Positions 23,147-32,621 of a DNA stretch of 64,000 bases are shown here, one piece after another. The stretch covers positions 62,001-126,000 of the forward strand of contig JADJJU010000001.1 of NCBI GenBank assembly GCA_016706365.1, read 5' to 3'. The position numbers were made by a program, and so were the translations under genes. Under the pieces are notes generated by a model. It did no database searches, was not told the origin of the DNA, and worked only from the letters and a program-made list of their open reading frames with translations. Each line of letters starts with the position of its first letter. Positions within the stretch are counted from its first letter, which is position 1. Source of the stretch: Saprospiraceae bacterium. Lineage in GTDB: Bacteria; Bacteroidota; Bacteroidia; Chitinophagales; Saprospiraceae.

Positions 23147-24529
23147 TTAATGAGCTTTCTTCCTCTTACTCTTGAACATCTCCACTATATCTTTATCTCT
23201 CATAAACTGCATCTCTACAAAATTGGTAGCGACAAATTTCTTGATATCCTGATAATCCTTTCCACGCTTGTCAGTGAATGCTTTCATCAACTTCACTACA
23301 TATGACATGCTGAGGTCTTTGATATCCTGATTGAAGTGCTCATTTGAGAAAACTTCCATATAGATTACCATATATTTATTCAGCTCAAAGTAATCAGCAT
23401 AGGCATCGACATCCAAATTACCCAGGAATCTTGAGAAATAACCCAACACCAAGTTACGGACACATTCATTGAATAAAGACATTCCTTCGTACTGACCATA
23501 GAGGGTTTTCACATGCTCTATTACCTCATCATTCATGTATCCCTTTGCAGATAGATTGGTAGCAAATGCATAATATCTTGAAAAGTCATCTTCAGCTTTG
23601 CTCAAATCCATGAGCGCAGCAACGCGCTTATCATTTATTCCGGTCAACTTAAGCTTAGATTTGAAACGCTCCAGCAAGAAATTAAAGTAAATCTCATTGA
23701 AATCATCGGCATCTCTCAGCTTATTAAGGATTTTACCCATTTTAGTCTGGTCAGCTTTTTTCAGATCAAAGTAATTGACTACCAGACCCAAAGCCACTGT
23801 ATGTTCTTTAGTGTGGTGGAATTTATCCTGCTCTAAATAAGCCAGCACCTCAGGTATAAAATTTTCATTGTACTCATTGATTACTGCTCTCGCCTTCAGG
23901 AAGTTAAAAATTCCGGGCGCCAATAATTGCTGGGAAACCAGATCAGTTGGAAACTCTGTTGTGTGGGAGTTGAATTTCTCAAATTGTGAGGCGTATAGTT
24001 TATATCCGTTTATTCTTTCCTGCTGGTACTGATATTTCTCCAGTTTCTGAGCCTGAAGAAATTGTTTGACCTTCTTATTACTTACCTGATCTATAAAGCT
24101 TGTAATCCAAATATCCGAGCTCAGGGCAAAACCAATCTGAACTGACTGACCGATACGTTTACGGATGTAGTCAAAATTAGATGAATCACAGATGGTGCTC
24201 AATACACGACCAAATCTATCCTGAGCATGTGTGTACTTGCAACGATCGTTTAATGCACCTCTCAACACGTTGTATCCCAAAATTCTTGGCAGGAACAATC
24301 CTTCAAATCTTTCATCCAGCAATTTATCTTCCATCTGATAAATCTGCAATGGCTCAATCAGTGCTATTTGAGTATAAAGCTCCTCTATCTCAGGCTCATA
24401 TGTCTCGACCAACTCTTTATAAAAGGATTCCTCTTCTTCTTCCAGATAAGATGCCAATATATCTGAGGCCTGGATGGCTTCCGCGATTGTCTCCAGATTC
24501 TGCTCGTACAACTTGTTCAGGTGTTTCAT
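23147..24529 (-). CDS. Conserved Bacteroidota protein of unknown function
   Basis: An uninterrupted protein of 460 residues with no signal peptide or transmembrane helix. It is rich in charged residues and aromatic-spaced helices (for example YLEEEEESFYKELVE, LLDERFEGLFLPRILGYNVL) and ends in a basic KSKRKKAH tail. The pattern suggests an all-helical cytosolic repeat protein. It is downstream of rpsP on the same strand, but a terminator separates them. I recognise no catalytic motif. Confidence 0.85.
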   Translation of the reverse strand: MKHLNKLYEQNLETIAEAIQASDILASYLEEEEESFYKELVETYEPEIEELYTQIALIEPLQIYQMEDKLLDERFEGLFLPRILGYNVLRGALNDRCKYTHAQDRFGRVLSTICDSSNFDYIRKRIGQSVQIGFALSSDIWITSFIDQVSNKKVKQFLQAQKLEKYQYQQERINGYKLYASQFEKFNSHTTEFPTDLVSQQLLAPGIFNFLKARAVINEYNENFIPEVLAYLEQDKFHHTKEHTVALGLVVNYFDLKKADQTKMGKILNKLRDADDFNEIYFNFLLERFKSKLKLTGINDKRVAALMDLSKAEDDFSRYYAFATNLSAKGYMNDEVIEHVKTLYGQYEGMSLFNECVRNLVLGYFSRFLGNLDVDAYADYFELNKYMVIYMEVFSNEHFNQDIKDLSMSYVVKLMKAFTDKRGKDYQDIKKFVATNFVEMQFMRDKDIVEMFKSKRKKAH

Positions 24530-24552
24530 ATAAAAAATTGTGATCGTTATAA

Positions 24553-24594
24553 AAAGAGACCTGATAAAACCGACTAAGGCTTTATCAGGTCTGT
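24553..24594 (-). terminator. Terminator after rpsP
   Basis: On the minus strand AGACCTGATAAA pairs with TTTATCAGGTCT and is followed by CTTTTTATAA. It lies about 50 bases beyond the rpsP stop and before the 460-residue protein. Confidence 0.75.
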
Positions 24595-24643
24595 ATATAA
24601 TTCTGAAGTATAAAAATGCATGTTTCCATGCACTTAATATAAT

Positions 24644-25492
24644 CTATGCTTCTTTTTCTTCTTCGTTTTCTTCAGTTGACTCTTCCGCAGTTTCTTCAGA
24701 GGCTTCTTCAGCTACAGGAGCTTCAGCAACTTCCTCAGCAACAGGTGCTTCTTCTTCTACTTCAGCAACAGGTGCTTCTTCAACGGGAGCTTCTTCAGCA
24801 ACTGGAGTTTCTTCAACTACCGGAGCTTCAGCAACTGGTTCTTCTTCAACAGCAGGAGCTTCTTCAGCTACTGGAGCTTCTTCAGCCTGAGTTTCCTCTA
24901 TTACTTCAGGAGAAGCTTCAGCAACAGGTTCAGCTTGCTCATCTCCCACAGATGCTGTTTCCTCAACAACCGGAGTTGTTTCCTCTACAACCGGAGCTGC
25001 TGCCTCAACAACCGGAGCCGCAGTTTTTTCCTGAGCTGCAGGTTTTTCCTGAGCTACCGGAGCTTCTTCAACCACAGGAGCCGGTTTACCACCAGAAACT
25101 GCTTTGTGGAATGCTGCAATCTCTTCTTTTGTTGCTTTTACTCTTGCTGCAATTTTAGTTTCTTTTGCACCTATCCATTCTGCTAGTTTTATTTCAGCTT
25201 CTTCAGATGTGAAAGCTCCTTTTTTAACTCCTCTCATAAGGTGTTTCTTAAGAAGTACTCCTTTGAAACGAAGGATGGCGCGAACTGTCTCAGTTGGTTG
25301 TGCACCATTTGAAAGCCAGGTGTAAGCTTTGTCACGATCAATCTCGATCGTTGCAGGTTTTGTCATTGGGTTATAGAAACCCAGACGCTCAATAAATTTT
25401 CCATCGCGTGGTGATCTTGCATCTGCCACTACGATATGATAGTAAGGTGATTTCGTTCTTCCCTTACGTTGTAATCGCATTTTTACTGCCAT
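24644..25492 (-). CDS. rpsP: Ribosomal protein S16 with long acidic repeat tail
   Basis: MAVKMRLQRKGRTKSPYYHI is the S16 start. Ten upstream codons (MVKPNN...) in the same frame are dropped because they do not fit the family. The S16 fold covers about 80 residues (VADARSPRDGKFIERLGFYN, NGAQPTETVRAIL). A Bacteroidota-type extension follows (EEAEIKLAEWIGAKETKIAA), and then about 140 residues built almost only of E, A, P, V and T in PVVEEAPVAEE-like repeats. The total of 282 residues is far above the usual 80-180. The frame has no breaks. A TATCTTTGC promoter element lies about 75 bases upstream. rimM, the common neighbour, is absent. Confidence 0.95.
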   Translation of the reverse strand: MAVKMRLQRKGRTKSPYYHIVVADARSPRDGKFIERLGFYNPMTKPATIEIDRDKAYTWLSNGAQPTETVRAILRFKGVLLKKHLMRGVKKGAFTSEEAEIKLAEWIGAKETKIAARVKATKEEIAAFHKAVSGGKPAPVVEEAPVAQEKPAAQEKTAAPVVEAAAPVVEETTPVVEETASVGDEQAEPVAEASPEVIEETQAEEAPVAEEAPAVEEEPVAEAPVVEETPVAEEAPVEEAPVAEVEEEAPVAEEVAEAPVAEEASEETAEESTEENEEEKEA

Positions 25493-25564
25493 AATGAAGT
25501 TAAAATTATTTGGTTTTACCATACCTGCTTACCTCCAACATGGAGCGGCAGGCCTTTAACGGAG

Positions 25565-25573
25565 CGCAAAGAT
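25565..25573 (-). promoter_or_regulatory. Promoter -7 element for rpsP
   Basis: Minus strand TATCTTTGC matches TAnnTTTGC. It lies at a normal distance upstream of the rpsP start at 25492. A clear -33 TTTG is not seen. Confidence 0.45.
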
Positions 25574-25623
25574 ACATATTTTCATATTCGTGGGTAGAAA
25601 AATCTCAAAAAAATAAATCAGGA

Positions 25624-28158
25624 TTAGAATTCCAGTCTGAATCGAAGGTTTATTCTTCTGGATGTCAAGTAGTTAGGAATTGCATACTGCACATTGTAAA
25701 TGGATTTGACCCATGTATTATTGGCAACATTGGCCATTTGCATCAGATTGAAGACCTCCACACTTATCCAGCCATTTTTAAAATGTCTCAGTATATGTTT
25801 TGGTCTGCGCTCCAGCCAGCTCGCATCCCACAATGCATAAGAGAATCCGATGTCTATTCTTCTATATGGAGAAAACCTGAAAGTATTTCTATACACATCA
25901 TTTGCCTCCGGTAATCCAAAGGGTAATCCTGTGCCAAAAGTGAAGTTTACGTGAACCTTAAATTTCTCATTCCTGGGCAGGAAGTCCTGGAAAAATATAG
26001 TAAACAAAATTGCCTGATCAGTAGGTCTTGGGACAGTTTCTACAGGCTTACCTTCTCTTTCTCCCGGATTTCTGGCCAGATGCTGCACTCCTTCTATAGA
26101 TTCTCTTGCGCGCAGGTAACTGATATTAAACCAGGATTCTGCTCCCGGAAGAAATTCTCCATTCAATCTGAGGTCAATTCCTGTCACATATCCTTTTGCA
26201 TCATTTTGACCACTATATCTGATCCTCACATTATCCACATCGTATGAGATCAAGTCCCATAAATGCTTGTAATACACCTCTCCTATTAATCGGTATTTGA
26301 CCTGATTATTTCTGCCTGTGGTAAAATCCCAGGTCATTCCGGCAAGAATTTGCGCTGATTTCTGCGATCGGGCGTTTTCATTCACTTCTCCCTGCGGATT
26401 TCTCAACTCCCGGTAAAAAGGAGGCTGATGATAAATTCCTCCTGATAACCTGTAAATTATATCCTTCTTTGAATTAAAGGGCTTGTAAGAAATCTGTGCT
26501 CTTGGAGCAATGATCCATTCTTTATTCAGGGTCCAGTAATTTGCCCTTAATCCATATGTCAATTGCAATTCTCCTGCATCCTCACGCATCCAGGTGTATG
26601 TATTCTGGGCAAATGCCATGACTCTGCCACTTTGTAATTCATTTTCAGCCTTATATACTTTGTTGACGAAGAGACTGTCATCGTTATTTGGGACAGAGTA
26701 TAATGCTGAATCTAGTCGTTCCCATTCATTAATTCTATCATCTATCCACTCATGCTGAAGCTTCGTCCCCCATTGTATGAAATTAGAAATCTGGCGGGAT
26801 GGGGTATTATTTGAACTCTGCAATTCAATGCCTCCCTTCCATTCCAGATTGGTCACATTGGCCTGCAAATAATTTCTTACATATGTATGTTGTACTCCAC
26901 TTCCAAGTACTGCTATCACTTCTCCTGCATTCTCCGCTCCAAGGCTAGTTTCTATTTGGAGTAAATCATAATTTCCGATAATATCAATGCGCTCATTTTC
27001 ATTGCTCTGATAAGTGGACAAAAGCAGTTTCATGAAAATTGGATTCCGCTTCCTATCCGGTAACCAGGTAAGTGATAATCCACCAAAAGTAGAAGTGAAA
27101 TCATCGATCTCCTGTCCTTCAAAACTGGTCCTGAGATTTAATGTAAAATCAATGAGCCCTTTTGCGATATTGCCAAATGTAGGTTTGAAGCTAAACTTGC
27201 TTCTATTGAAATTACCCATGAAAGCAAGTTGGAAATCCCGGTTGATATCATAGGTAAAGTATCCCTGAATGTCTGAGAAATCCGGTACATACTCGCCTTT
27301 TACATCCAGACTTGACAGAAGATATTGCGTCGTCTTATATCTGGCTCCGACCAAATATCTGAATTTCCTGTATTTACCATCATCCAGATCCAAGGCCCCT
27401 TCCACGTGTGCACTTCCGCCAAGAAAACTACCACTGACCGATCCACCAAATTTTTCCGGGCGCTTATACCTCACATCCAGCACAGATGATTGCTTGTCCC
27501 CATATCTTGCCTGAAAACCACCGGATGAAAAAGACAAATCACGTACGAGGTCCATATTGGGAAAAGTCAAACCTTCCTGTTGACCTGATCGAATCAATTG
27601 AGGCCTGTAGATTTCAAAATCGTTTACATAAATAAGATTCTCATCGTAATTACCACCACGCACATTATATTGAGATGAAAGCTCGCCTCCGGTACCGGAG
27701 CTTACCCCAAGGGCTATATGCGGCAATACACTTTCTAAATTACCGGTTGTGGTAGGAATATATTTGAGTGATTCCACATTCTGGCGGATCATACCCTGAT
27801 GATCCATTCTGGTATCAGTGATGATAACCTCCAGAGTCGAGGTAGACTGAACCATTTTGACATCAAGTATTCTCCTGGATCCCGGAGTTTCTTCTTCGAT
27901 GGGAATTCTTACTTCTTTGAATCCGATTCTGGAGATGACCAGGGTAGCTTTAGTTTCTGCAGCTGCATACAGTTGAAATTTTCCTTCTATATCTGATTGT
28001 GTAGATTTTGTTGTTCCTTCAATAAAAATATTGGCAAATTCAATGGGTTCCTTGCTTTCCAGGTCTGTAATTTGCCCGGAAATCAAAACTGATCGTTGAT
28101 CCTGTGCGAATAGAAATTGACTGTATGAAAGTAAAAAAAGTAAAATGTAAAAACGCAT
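25624..28158 (-). CDS. TonB-dependent receptor with CarboxypepD_reg-like N-domain
   Basis: The 844-residue protein starts with a signal peptide (MRFYILLFLLSYSQFLFAQD). A carboxypeptidase-regulatory-like domain follows (SGQITDLESKEPIEFANIF, about 25-110), then a plug domain (VESLKYIPTTTGNLESVLP, YNVRGGNYDENLIYVND) and a long outer-membrane beta-barrel ending in RRINLRFRLEF with a terminal Phe. It imports an unknown ligand using TonB energy. No SusD partner is adjacent, so it is not a SusC of a polysaccharide locus. The frame is intact. Confidence 0.95.
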   Translation of the reverse strand: MRFYILLFLLSYSQFLFAQDQRSVLISGQITDLESKEPIEFANIFIEGTTKSTQSDIEGKFQLYAAAETKATLVISRIGFKEVRIPIEEETPGSRRILDVKMVQSTSTLEVIITDTRMDHQGMIRQNVESLKYIPTTTGNLESVLPHIALGVSSGTGGELSSQYNVRGGNYDENLIYVNDFEIYRPQLIRSGQQEGLTFPNMDLVRDLSFSSGGFQARYGDKQSSVLDVRYKRPEKFGGSVSGSFLGGSAHVEGALDLDDGKYRKFRYLVGARYKTTQYLLSSLDVKGEYVPDFSDIQGYFTYDINRDFQLAFMGNFNRSKFSFKPTFGNIAKGLIDFTLNLRTSFEGQEIDDFTSTFGGLSLTWLPDRKRNPIFMKLLLSTYQSNENERIDIIGNYDLLQIETSLGAENAGEVIAVLGSGVQHTYVRNYLQANVTNLEWKGGIELQSSNNTPSRQISNFIQWGTKLQHEWIDDRINEWERLDSALYSVPNNDDSLFVNKVYKAENELQSGRVMAFAQNTYTWMREDAGELQLTYGLRANYWTLNKEWIIAPRAQISYKPFNSKKDIIYRLSGGIYHQPPFYRELRNPQGEVNENARSQKSAQILAGMTWDFTTGRNNQVKYRLIGEVYYKHLWDLISYDVDNVRIRYSGQNDAKGYVTGIDLRLNGEFLPGAESWFNISYLRARESIEGVQHLARNPGEREGKPVETVPRPTDQAILFTIFFQDFLPRNEKFKVHVNFTFGTGLPFGLPEANDVYRNTFRFSPYRRIDIGFSYALWDASWLERRPKHILRHFKNGWISVEVFNLMQMANVANNTWVKSIYNVQYAIPNYLTSRRINLRFRLEF

Positions 28159-28251
28159 AATATATTTTCTGTGTCACAATTTACCACAACGCTTAGTCTG
28201 AATGAATTTTTCATTTGAAGCCCAAAAGCTTCGACGGAAGGAAAACGCAGT

Positions 28252-28928
28252 TCAAACTGTTTGAGTATAGGGATTCATTTTCTTTAATTGGCGAATAGCC
28301 GCAGCAGGGTCACTTGCTTTGAAAACTGAACTTCCTGCCACCAGGACATCAGCACCCGCTCCTAATAATGCTTCTGCATTTTGTGTAGTCACTCCCCATC
28401 TATCTCAATCATAAGATTGCTATGTCCAATCTCATTTGCCATCTGTCTGAGCTCAGAGATTTTTTGATAAGTTTGCTCAATAAATTTTTGCCCCCCAAAG
28501 CCGGGATTCACAGACATCAGGCAGACCATATCGATATCATGGAGTAAATCTTTCAGAAGATGAACCGGAGTATGAGGGTTAAGTGCGACACCTGCTTTTG
28601 CACCCAGCTGCTTAATTTGTTGAATATTTCTGTGAAGATGCGGGCAGGCTTCATAATGCACAGAGATCACATCTGCTCCTGCAGCTACAAATTCAGGAAC
28701 GTATCGCTCCGGCTCTACAATCATCAGATGTACGTCCAGTGGTTTTGAAACAACTTTATTAATTGCCTCGATGATAAACATTCCAAACGTGATATTTGGT
28801 ACAAACCGACCATCCATGACATCAAGATGCAACCAGTCGGCATCACTGGCATTGAACATATCAAGCTCCTCACTCAATCTCCCAAAATCTGCAGCCAGTA
28901 AAGAAGGTGCAATTAAATGTTTGTTCAT
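28252..28928 (-). pseudogene. rpe: Ribulose-phosphate 3-epimerase, one frameshift
   Basis: The N-terminal 178 residues carry the family blocks IAPSLLAADFGRL, WLHLDVMDGRFVPNITFG with a metal-binding His and the catalytic Asp, DVHLMIVEPERY, and MSVNPGFGGQKFI. At 28393-28397 the frame reads IDGE-stop; one more G in the run of four restores IDGGV and continues NAEALLGAGADVLVAGSSVF to a stop at 28252. The total of about 225 residues is normal. The fault is a homopolymer one base short and is probably a sequencing error. The enzyme interconverts ribulose- and xylulose-5-phosphate in the pentose phosphate pathway. The next gene upstream ends five bases before its start. Confidence 0.9.
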
Positions 28929-28933
28929 TATCC

Positions 28934-29686
28934 TTAATTGATTTTTGAAATAGCTTCAGGATCGATCAGCTCCAGCCCCTGAAACCTTAAAAGCAGATTT
29001 GCTACAGTAACCACATCCTTCTCGCAATAATCCACGATTCTGGGTAAATTCTTCTGTTCCCAATAAACTTTGCCTACCTGGCTCCCATCTATATCATCTT
29101 TAGGTGAAGGAATATCAAGAATTGCCGTGAGCAAATCCAAAGAAGTAAAATGCTTGATATCACCAAATTTCCAAAGCTCCAGAGTATCTATCAAATGTTT
29201 AGTCTCCCATGGTTTTTTACCACTTAGATTGACGATATCCGGTAATGCAAGTCTGTTCACCACCATTCTGCGACAAATGTACGGAACATCAAACTCACGG
29301 ATATGATGGCCAAACAAATAAAATCTGGCCGGATCGTTATAATGCTTGCTCAATAAGTCAGAAAATGTAATGAGCAATTCTTTCTCATCTTCCCCGGAAA
29401 ATGATTTGACTCTAAAGCCATAATTCCCATCTTCTTTCCGGTATAAAACACCGACCGAGATACAAATGATCTTCCCGAATTCAGCAAAAATAGCAGCCTT
29501 ATCAGAGTAGCTTAAAGAATATTTTTCATCAATTTCAATGCTTTCATCGTAGTCTTTTAAGAAGTATCTACTCTTCTTTGCCCATAAATCCTGCATCCTC
29601 TCAGGAAGCTCAGACAACATTTTTCCCTGGGACACCGTTTCAATGTCTATAAATAATATTTTTCTTAGATCAATTTCCCCAACCAT
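28934..29686 (-). CDS. PolB-like 3'-5' exonuclease (DNA_pol_B_exo2 family)
   Basis: The 250-residue protein has the three exonuclease motifs: ILFIDIETV (residues 10-18), GHHIREFDVPYICRRM (about 125-140) and VDYCEKDVV (about 218-226), matching DEDDy-type exonucleases. Between them lies KYSLSYSDKAAIFAEFGKII, typical of the predicted PolB-related exonuclease family. It probably trims DNA or RNA 3' ends in repair. It is separated from rpe by five bases and is probably co-transcribed with it. Confidence 0.85.
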   Translation of the reverse strand: MVGEIDLRKILFIDIETVSQGKMLSELPERMQDLWAKKSRYFLKDYDESIEIDEKYSLSYSDKAAIFAEFGKIICISVGVLYRKEDGNYGFRVKSFSGEDEKELLITFSDLLSKHYNDPARFYLFGHHIREFDVPYICRRMVVNRLALPDIVNLSGKKPWETKHLIDTLELWKFGDIKHFTSLDLLTAILDIPSPKDDIDGSQVGKVYWEQKNLPRIVDYCEKDVVTVANLLLRFQGLELIDPEAISKIN

Positions 29687-29800
29687 TTCGTAATTAATTG
29701 TGTATTTTGATTTGAAAAGTGATTACTTTTAGTTTGCTAACTCTATAAATCAATCCAAAGATATAGGAAATCCATACAAAACCTACAAAACCATTTAACT

Positions 29801-30775
29801 ATGAGTACTAATCAAAATCGTCTGAAAACCATTTTTATCGTGGTAACAGCAGTTCTTTTAGGAGTGATTGGCTTTTTATTGATTAATAGCAGTCAAAAGA
29901 GCAATCAAATTGATCAACAATCAGTACAACTGGATGAAGTTGAAAAATTACAACTTGATCTGGAGAAACAATACTACGAAGCACTTAGTGAACTTGAACA
30001 GCAAAGAGGCACTAATGATGAGCTTAATTCCATGATCGAAGCACAGAAGAGTGAATTAAAGCAACAGAAAGATCAGATCTCTCAATTGATAGTTTCCAGA
30101 AATGAACTTGGAAGAGCGAGAGAACAGATGAAGCAGATGAAAGCCAATTCAGATAAATATATGACTGAGATCGAAGATCTTAAGGCAAAAAATGAAGAAC
30201 TTTTTGCTCAAAATGAGAACTTGACTACTCAAAATTCTCAATTGTCTCAGGACATCGAAAAAGAGCGTATTGAAAAAGATGAGATCGCTTCTGCCAGAGC
30301 TGCTTTGATGAGTGACAAGGAGAAACTGGAAATGAATAACAAAGACCTAAGCAAGAAAGTATCAAAAGCTTCGATGGTTCCTGTATTCAAAATCAAAGTA
30401 GACCCTTTAGAAATCAAGAAAAGCGGAAAAGAAGGTAAAGTATCAAAAGCTGAGAATACTGACAGGCTTAGAGTTTGCTTCTCTACTGGAGAAAACAAAC
30501 TTACTGAACCGGGCTATGAGCGTTTCTATGTTAGAATTATCAGCCCCACAGGTGAAACACTAGCTGTAGAATCAATGGGCTCCGGTAACTTCAACAGCAC
30601 TGAAAACAATGAGCAAATTCGTTATACACAGATCAAAGAAATCGAGTACAACAATGACGCTGTGGAAGCTTGTCTCAATTGGGATAAAGAAAATGCATTT
30701 ACGAAAGGTGACTATAAAGTAGAAGTCTACAACAAAGGTTACCTGGCAGGTGCTACTACCTTTAAACTTAAATAA
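29801..30775 (+). CDS. Membrane-anchored coiled-coil protein of unknown function
   Basis: The 324 residues have one transmembrane helix (about 10-28, TIFIVVTAVLLGVIGFLLI). A coiled coil from about 40 to 195 is rich in E, K, Q and N heptads, and a compact C-terminal domain (about 200-324) contains LRVCFSTGENKLTEPGYERF and ends in AGATTFKLK. The C-terminal domain probably sits in the periplasm. Related proteins of this build are common in Bacteroidota without assigned function. It is a single gene followed by a terminator. Confidence 0.85.
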   Translation: MSTNQNRLKTIFIVVTAVLLGVIGFLLINSSQKSNQIDQQSVQLDEVEKLQLDLEKQYYEALSELEQQRGTNDELNSMIEAQKSELKQQKDQISQLIVSRNELGRAREQMKQMKANSDKYMTEIEDLKAKNEELFAQNENLTTQNSQLSQDIEKERIEKDEIASARAALMSDKEKLEMNNKDLSKKVSKASMVPVFKIKVDPLEIKKSGKEGKVSKAENTDRLRVCFSTGENKLTEPGYERFYVRIISPTGETLAVESMGSGNFNSTENNEQIRYTQIKEIEYNNDAVEACLNWDKENAFTKGDYKVEVYNKGYLAGATTFKLK

Positions 30776-30815
30776 ATTAGTTTTACCATTTTGATATAAC
30801 CTTATCAATCTGCAC

Positions 30816-30852
30816 TAAAGAGGAATTCCCGGATCGGGGGTTCCTTTTTTTT
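30816..30852 (+). terminator. Rho-independent terminator
   Basis: AGAGGAATTCCCG and CGGGGGTTCCTTTTTTT form a stem with a short loop, followed by a long T run. It lies about 40 bases after the coiled-coil gene. Confidence 0.75.
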
Positions 30853-30966
30853 GTGCTGATATCATCTCCATTGTCAGATGATTTCAATTTAAGAAAAGCA
30901 AATACCCCTCATTAACGCGCACTTTCATCCTGAAATGGTTTTTATTTGTCGAATAGCCCGCACATC

Positions 30967-30998
30967 TTTGAGGGCTTTTCGTTTTTGGTCTATATTTG
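30967..30998 (+). promoter_or_regulatory. Bacteroidota-type promoter of the signal peptidase gene
   Basis: TTTG at 30967-30970 and TATATTTG at 30991-30998 are separated by 20 bases, fitting the TTTG/TAnnTTTG consensus of Bacteroidota sigma ABfr-type promoters. The gene starts at 31034. Confidence 0.7.
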
Positions 30999-31033
30999 CG
31001 TTTTTAAATTGAATGACTTAAAAAAATACTGCT

Positions 31034-32602
31034 GTGTCAATACTGATATTTTTACTTGTGTCTTACGTTTTGCTGTCTTTTTCACTGCGTCCTCTTTTTG
31101 TCAAAGCTGGAGTTCCTTCCTGGAAAGCACTAGTGCCCGGGCTCAATTTTGTAGAATGGAGCACTATTGTGGGACAGCCGCGTTGGTGGGCAATATTGTT
31201 GTTGATACCGATAGTCAACATATTTATCTATGCGGGCTTGGCAGTAGACATGGTTCGATCATTCAAGTGCTATAAATTTTGGCACAGTGCGCTTGCAGTA
31301 ATTTATGCTCCCCTAATGTTTTTCCTGGTAGACAGAGACAAGGATGCCTCTTATGACGGCCCTGTTGTTCCTAAAGAAAGAGATTATAAAATTCAGTTAA
31401 AAGCTGCCAGAAACAGTAAAGATCTGGTTGCTTTAAATAAATTATCCCGAAGTCCTTTTCACAAAACAGGAGGACGTGAATGGATTGAATCGGTAGTATT
31501 TGCTGTCTTTGCTGCAGCATTTATCAGGATGTTTTTGATTGAAGCGTACATGATCCCTACACCTTCTATGGAAGGATCGCTTTTGGTGGGTGATTATTTA
31601 TTCGTAAGTAAGGCGCATTATGGAATCCGTCCACCGATGACAGTGTTGCAAATACCTCTTTTACACAATAGAATTCCGATTGCAGACAGGGAAAGTTATT
31701 TAAGATCGCCTTCGCTTCCTTACTGGAGACTGCCTTCTATAACCCCTATCAAACGCAATGATCCGGTTGTATTTAATTACCCTGACGGGGATAGTGTTTA
31801 CATTACAAAAGAAAGAACTTATAGCTATCATGATATGCAGCGTGTGCCTAATTTCAATGCGGAACGCTCAGGCATCACTCTGACTACCAGACCGGTAGAC
31901 AAAAAAGATCACTATATCAAGCGTTGTGTAGGTGTGCCGGGAGATACACTTGAAATCAAAGACAGACAAGTTTATATCAATGGAAAGCCGGGCGAGAATC
32001 CTGAAAATCTCCTCTTCACTTACTCTGTTGCAAGCCCAAATGGAAATATCAACAAAGTAAAACTTCAAGAGTGGGGAGTCAATATGAATGAAATAGCAGC
32101 CGGAGCAAGTCAACTTAGTCTTTCAAGCAAACAGGTGGAACAAGTGAAATCATTGGGCGAAGGAATTGAAGTCAATCTGATGGAATCTACATCTCCTTTT
32201 CCAAACTATTATTTCCCACATGATGAAAAGAACTTTCCTGGATGGACTGCCGATAATTTTGGGCCAATCTATATTCCTAAGGCCGGTGTAACTATTCCGA
32301 TTTCAACTTCGAATATTGCTATGTATCATAGAATCATAGAAGTATTTGAAAATCACGATCTGGAGATTAAAGGTAATGAGATATTTATTGATGGAGCTGC
32401 GGCAACATCTTACACATTCGATATGAATTACTTCTGGATGATGGGGGATAACAGGCACAATTCTGAAGACAGCAGGGTTTGGGGCTTCGTTCCTGAAGAT
32501 CACATCGTAGGAAAACCATTATTTATCTGGATGTCTACGGTCAATGGAAGTCTTAGCAATGGAATTCGTTGGGACAGGTTGTTTACTTCAGCTTTGAGAT
32601 AA
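31034..32602 (+). CDS. lepB: Signal peptidase I
   Basis: The 522-residue protein starts with GTG; the nearby in-frame alternatives stop at once. It has extra N-terminal hydrophobic segments (about 2-20, 50-72, 85-99), then a membrane anchor and the catalytic Ser in PTPSMEGSLLVGDYLFVSK (about S178). The catalytic Lys is in HYIKRCVGVPGDTLEI (about 295), and the C-terminal box is MMGDNRHNSEDSRVWGFVPE. It cleaves signal peptides on the periplasmic side of the inner membrane. Length is above the E. coli enzyme because of the N-terminal helices and inserts between the catalytic boxes, as in other Bacteroidota. Confidence 0.95.
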   Translation: MSILIFLLVSYVLLSFSLRPLFVKAGVPSWKALVPGLNFVEWSTIVGQPRWWAILLLIPIVNIFIYAGLAVDMVRSFKCYKFWHSALAVIYAPLMFFLVDRDKDASYDGPVVPKERDYKIQLKAARNSKDLVALNKLSRSPFHKTGGREWIESVVFAVFAAAFIRMFLIEAYMIPTPSMEGSLLVGDYLFVSKAHYGIRPPMTVLQIPLLHNRIPIADRESYLRSPSLPYWRLPSITPIKRNDPVVFNYPDGDSVYITKERTYSYHDMQRVPNFNAERSGITLTTRPVDKKDHYIKRCVGVPGDTLEIKDRQVYINGKPGENPENLLFTYSVASPNGNINKVKLQEWGVNMNEIAAGASQLSLSSKQVEQVKSLGEGIEVNLMESTSPFPNYYFPHDEKNFPGWTADNFGPIYIPKAGVTIPISTSNIAMYHRIIEVFENHDLEIKGNEIFIDGAAATSYTFDMNYFWMMGDNRHNSEDSRVWGFVPEDHIVGKPLFIWMSTVNGSLSNGIRWDRLFTSALR

Positions 32603-32621
32603 GCAAATTAAATAACTGATA

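Noticed and set aside
24540..25325. Plus-strand Ser/Ala- and Leu/Gln-rich frames
   Set aside because: They lie opposite the E/A/P/V tail of ribosomal protein S16 and only reflect its codon pattern.
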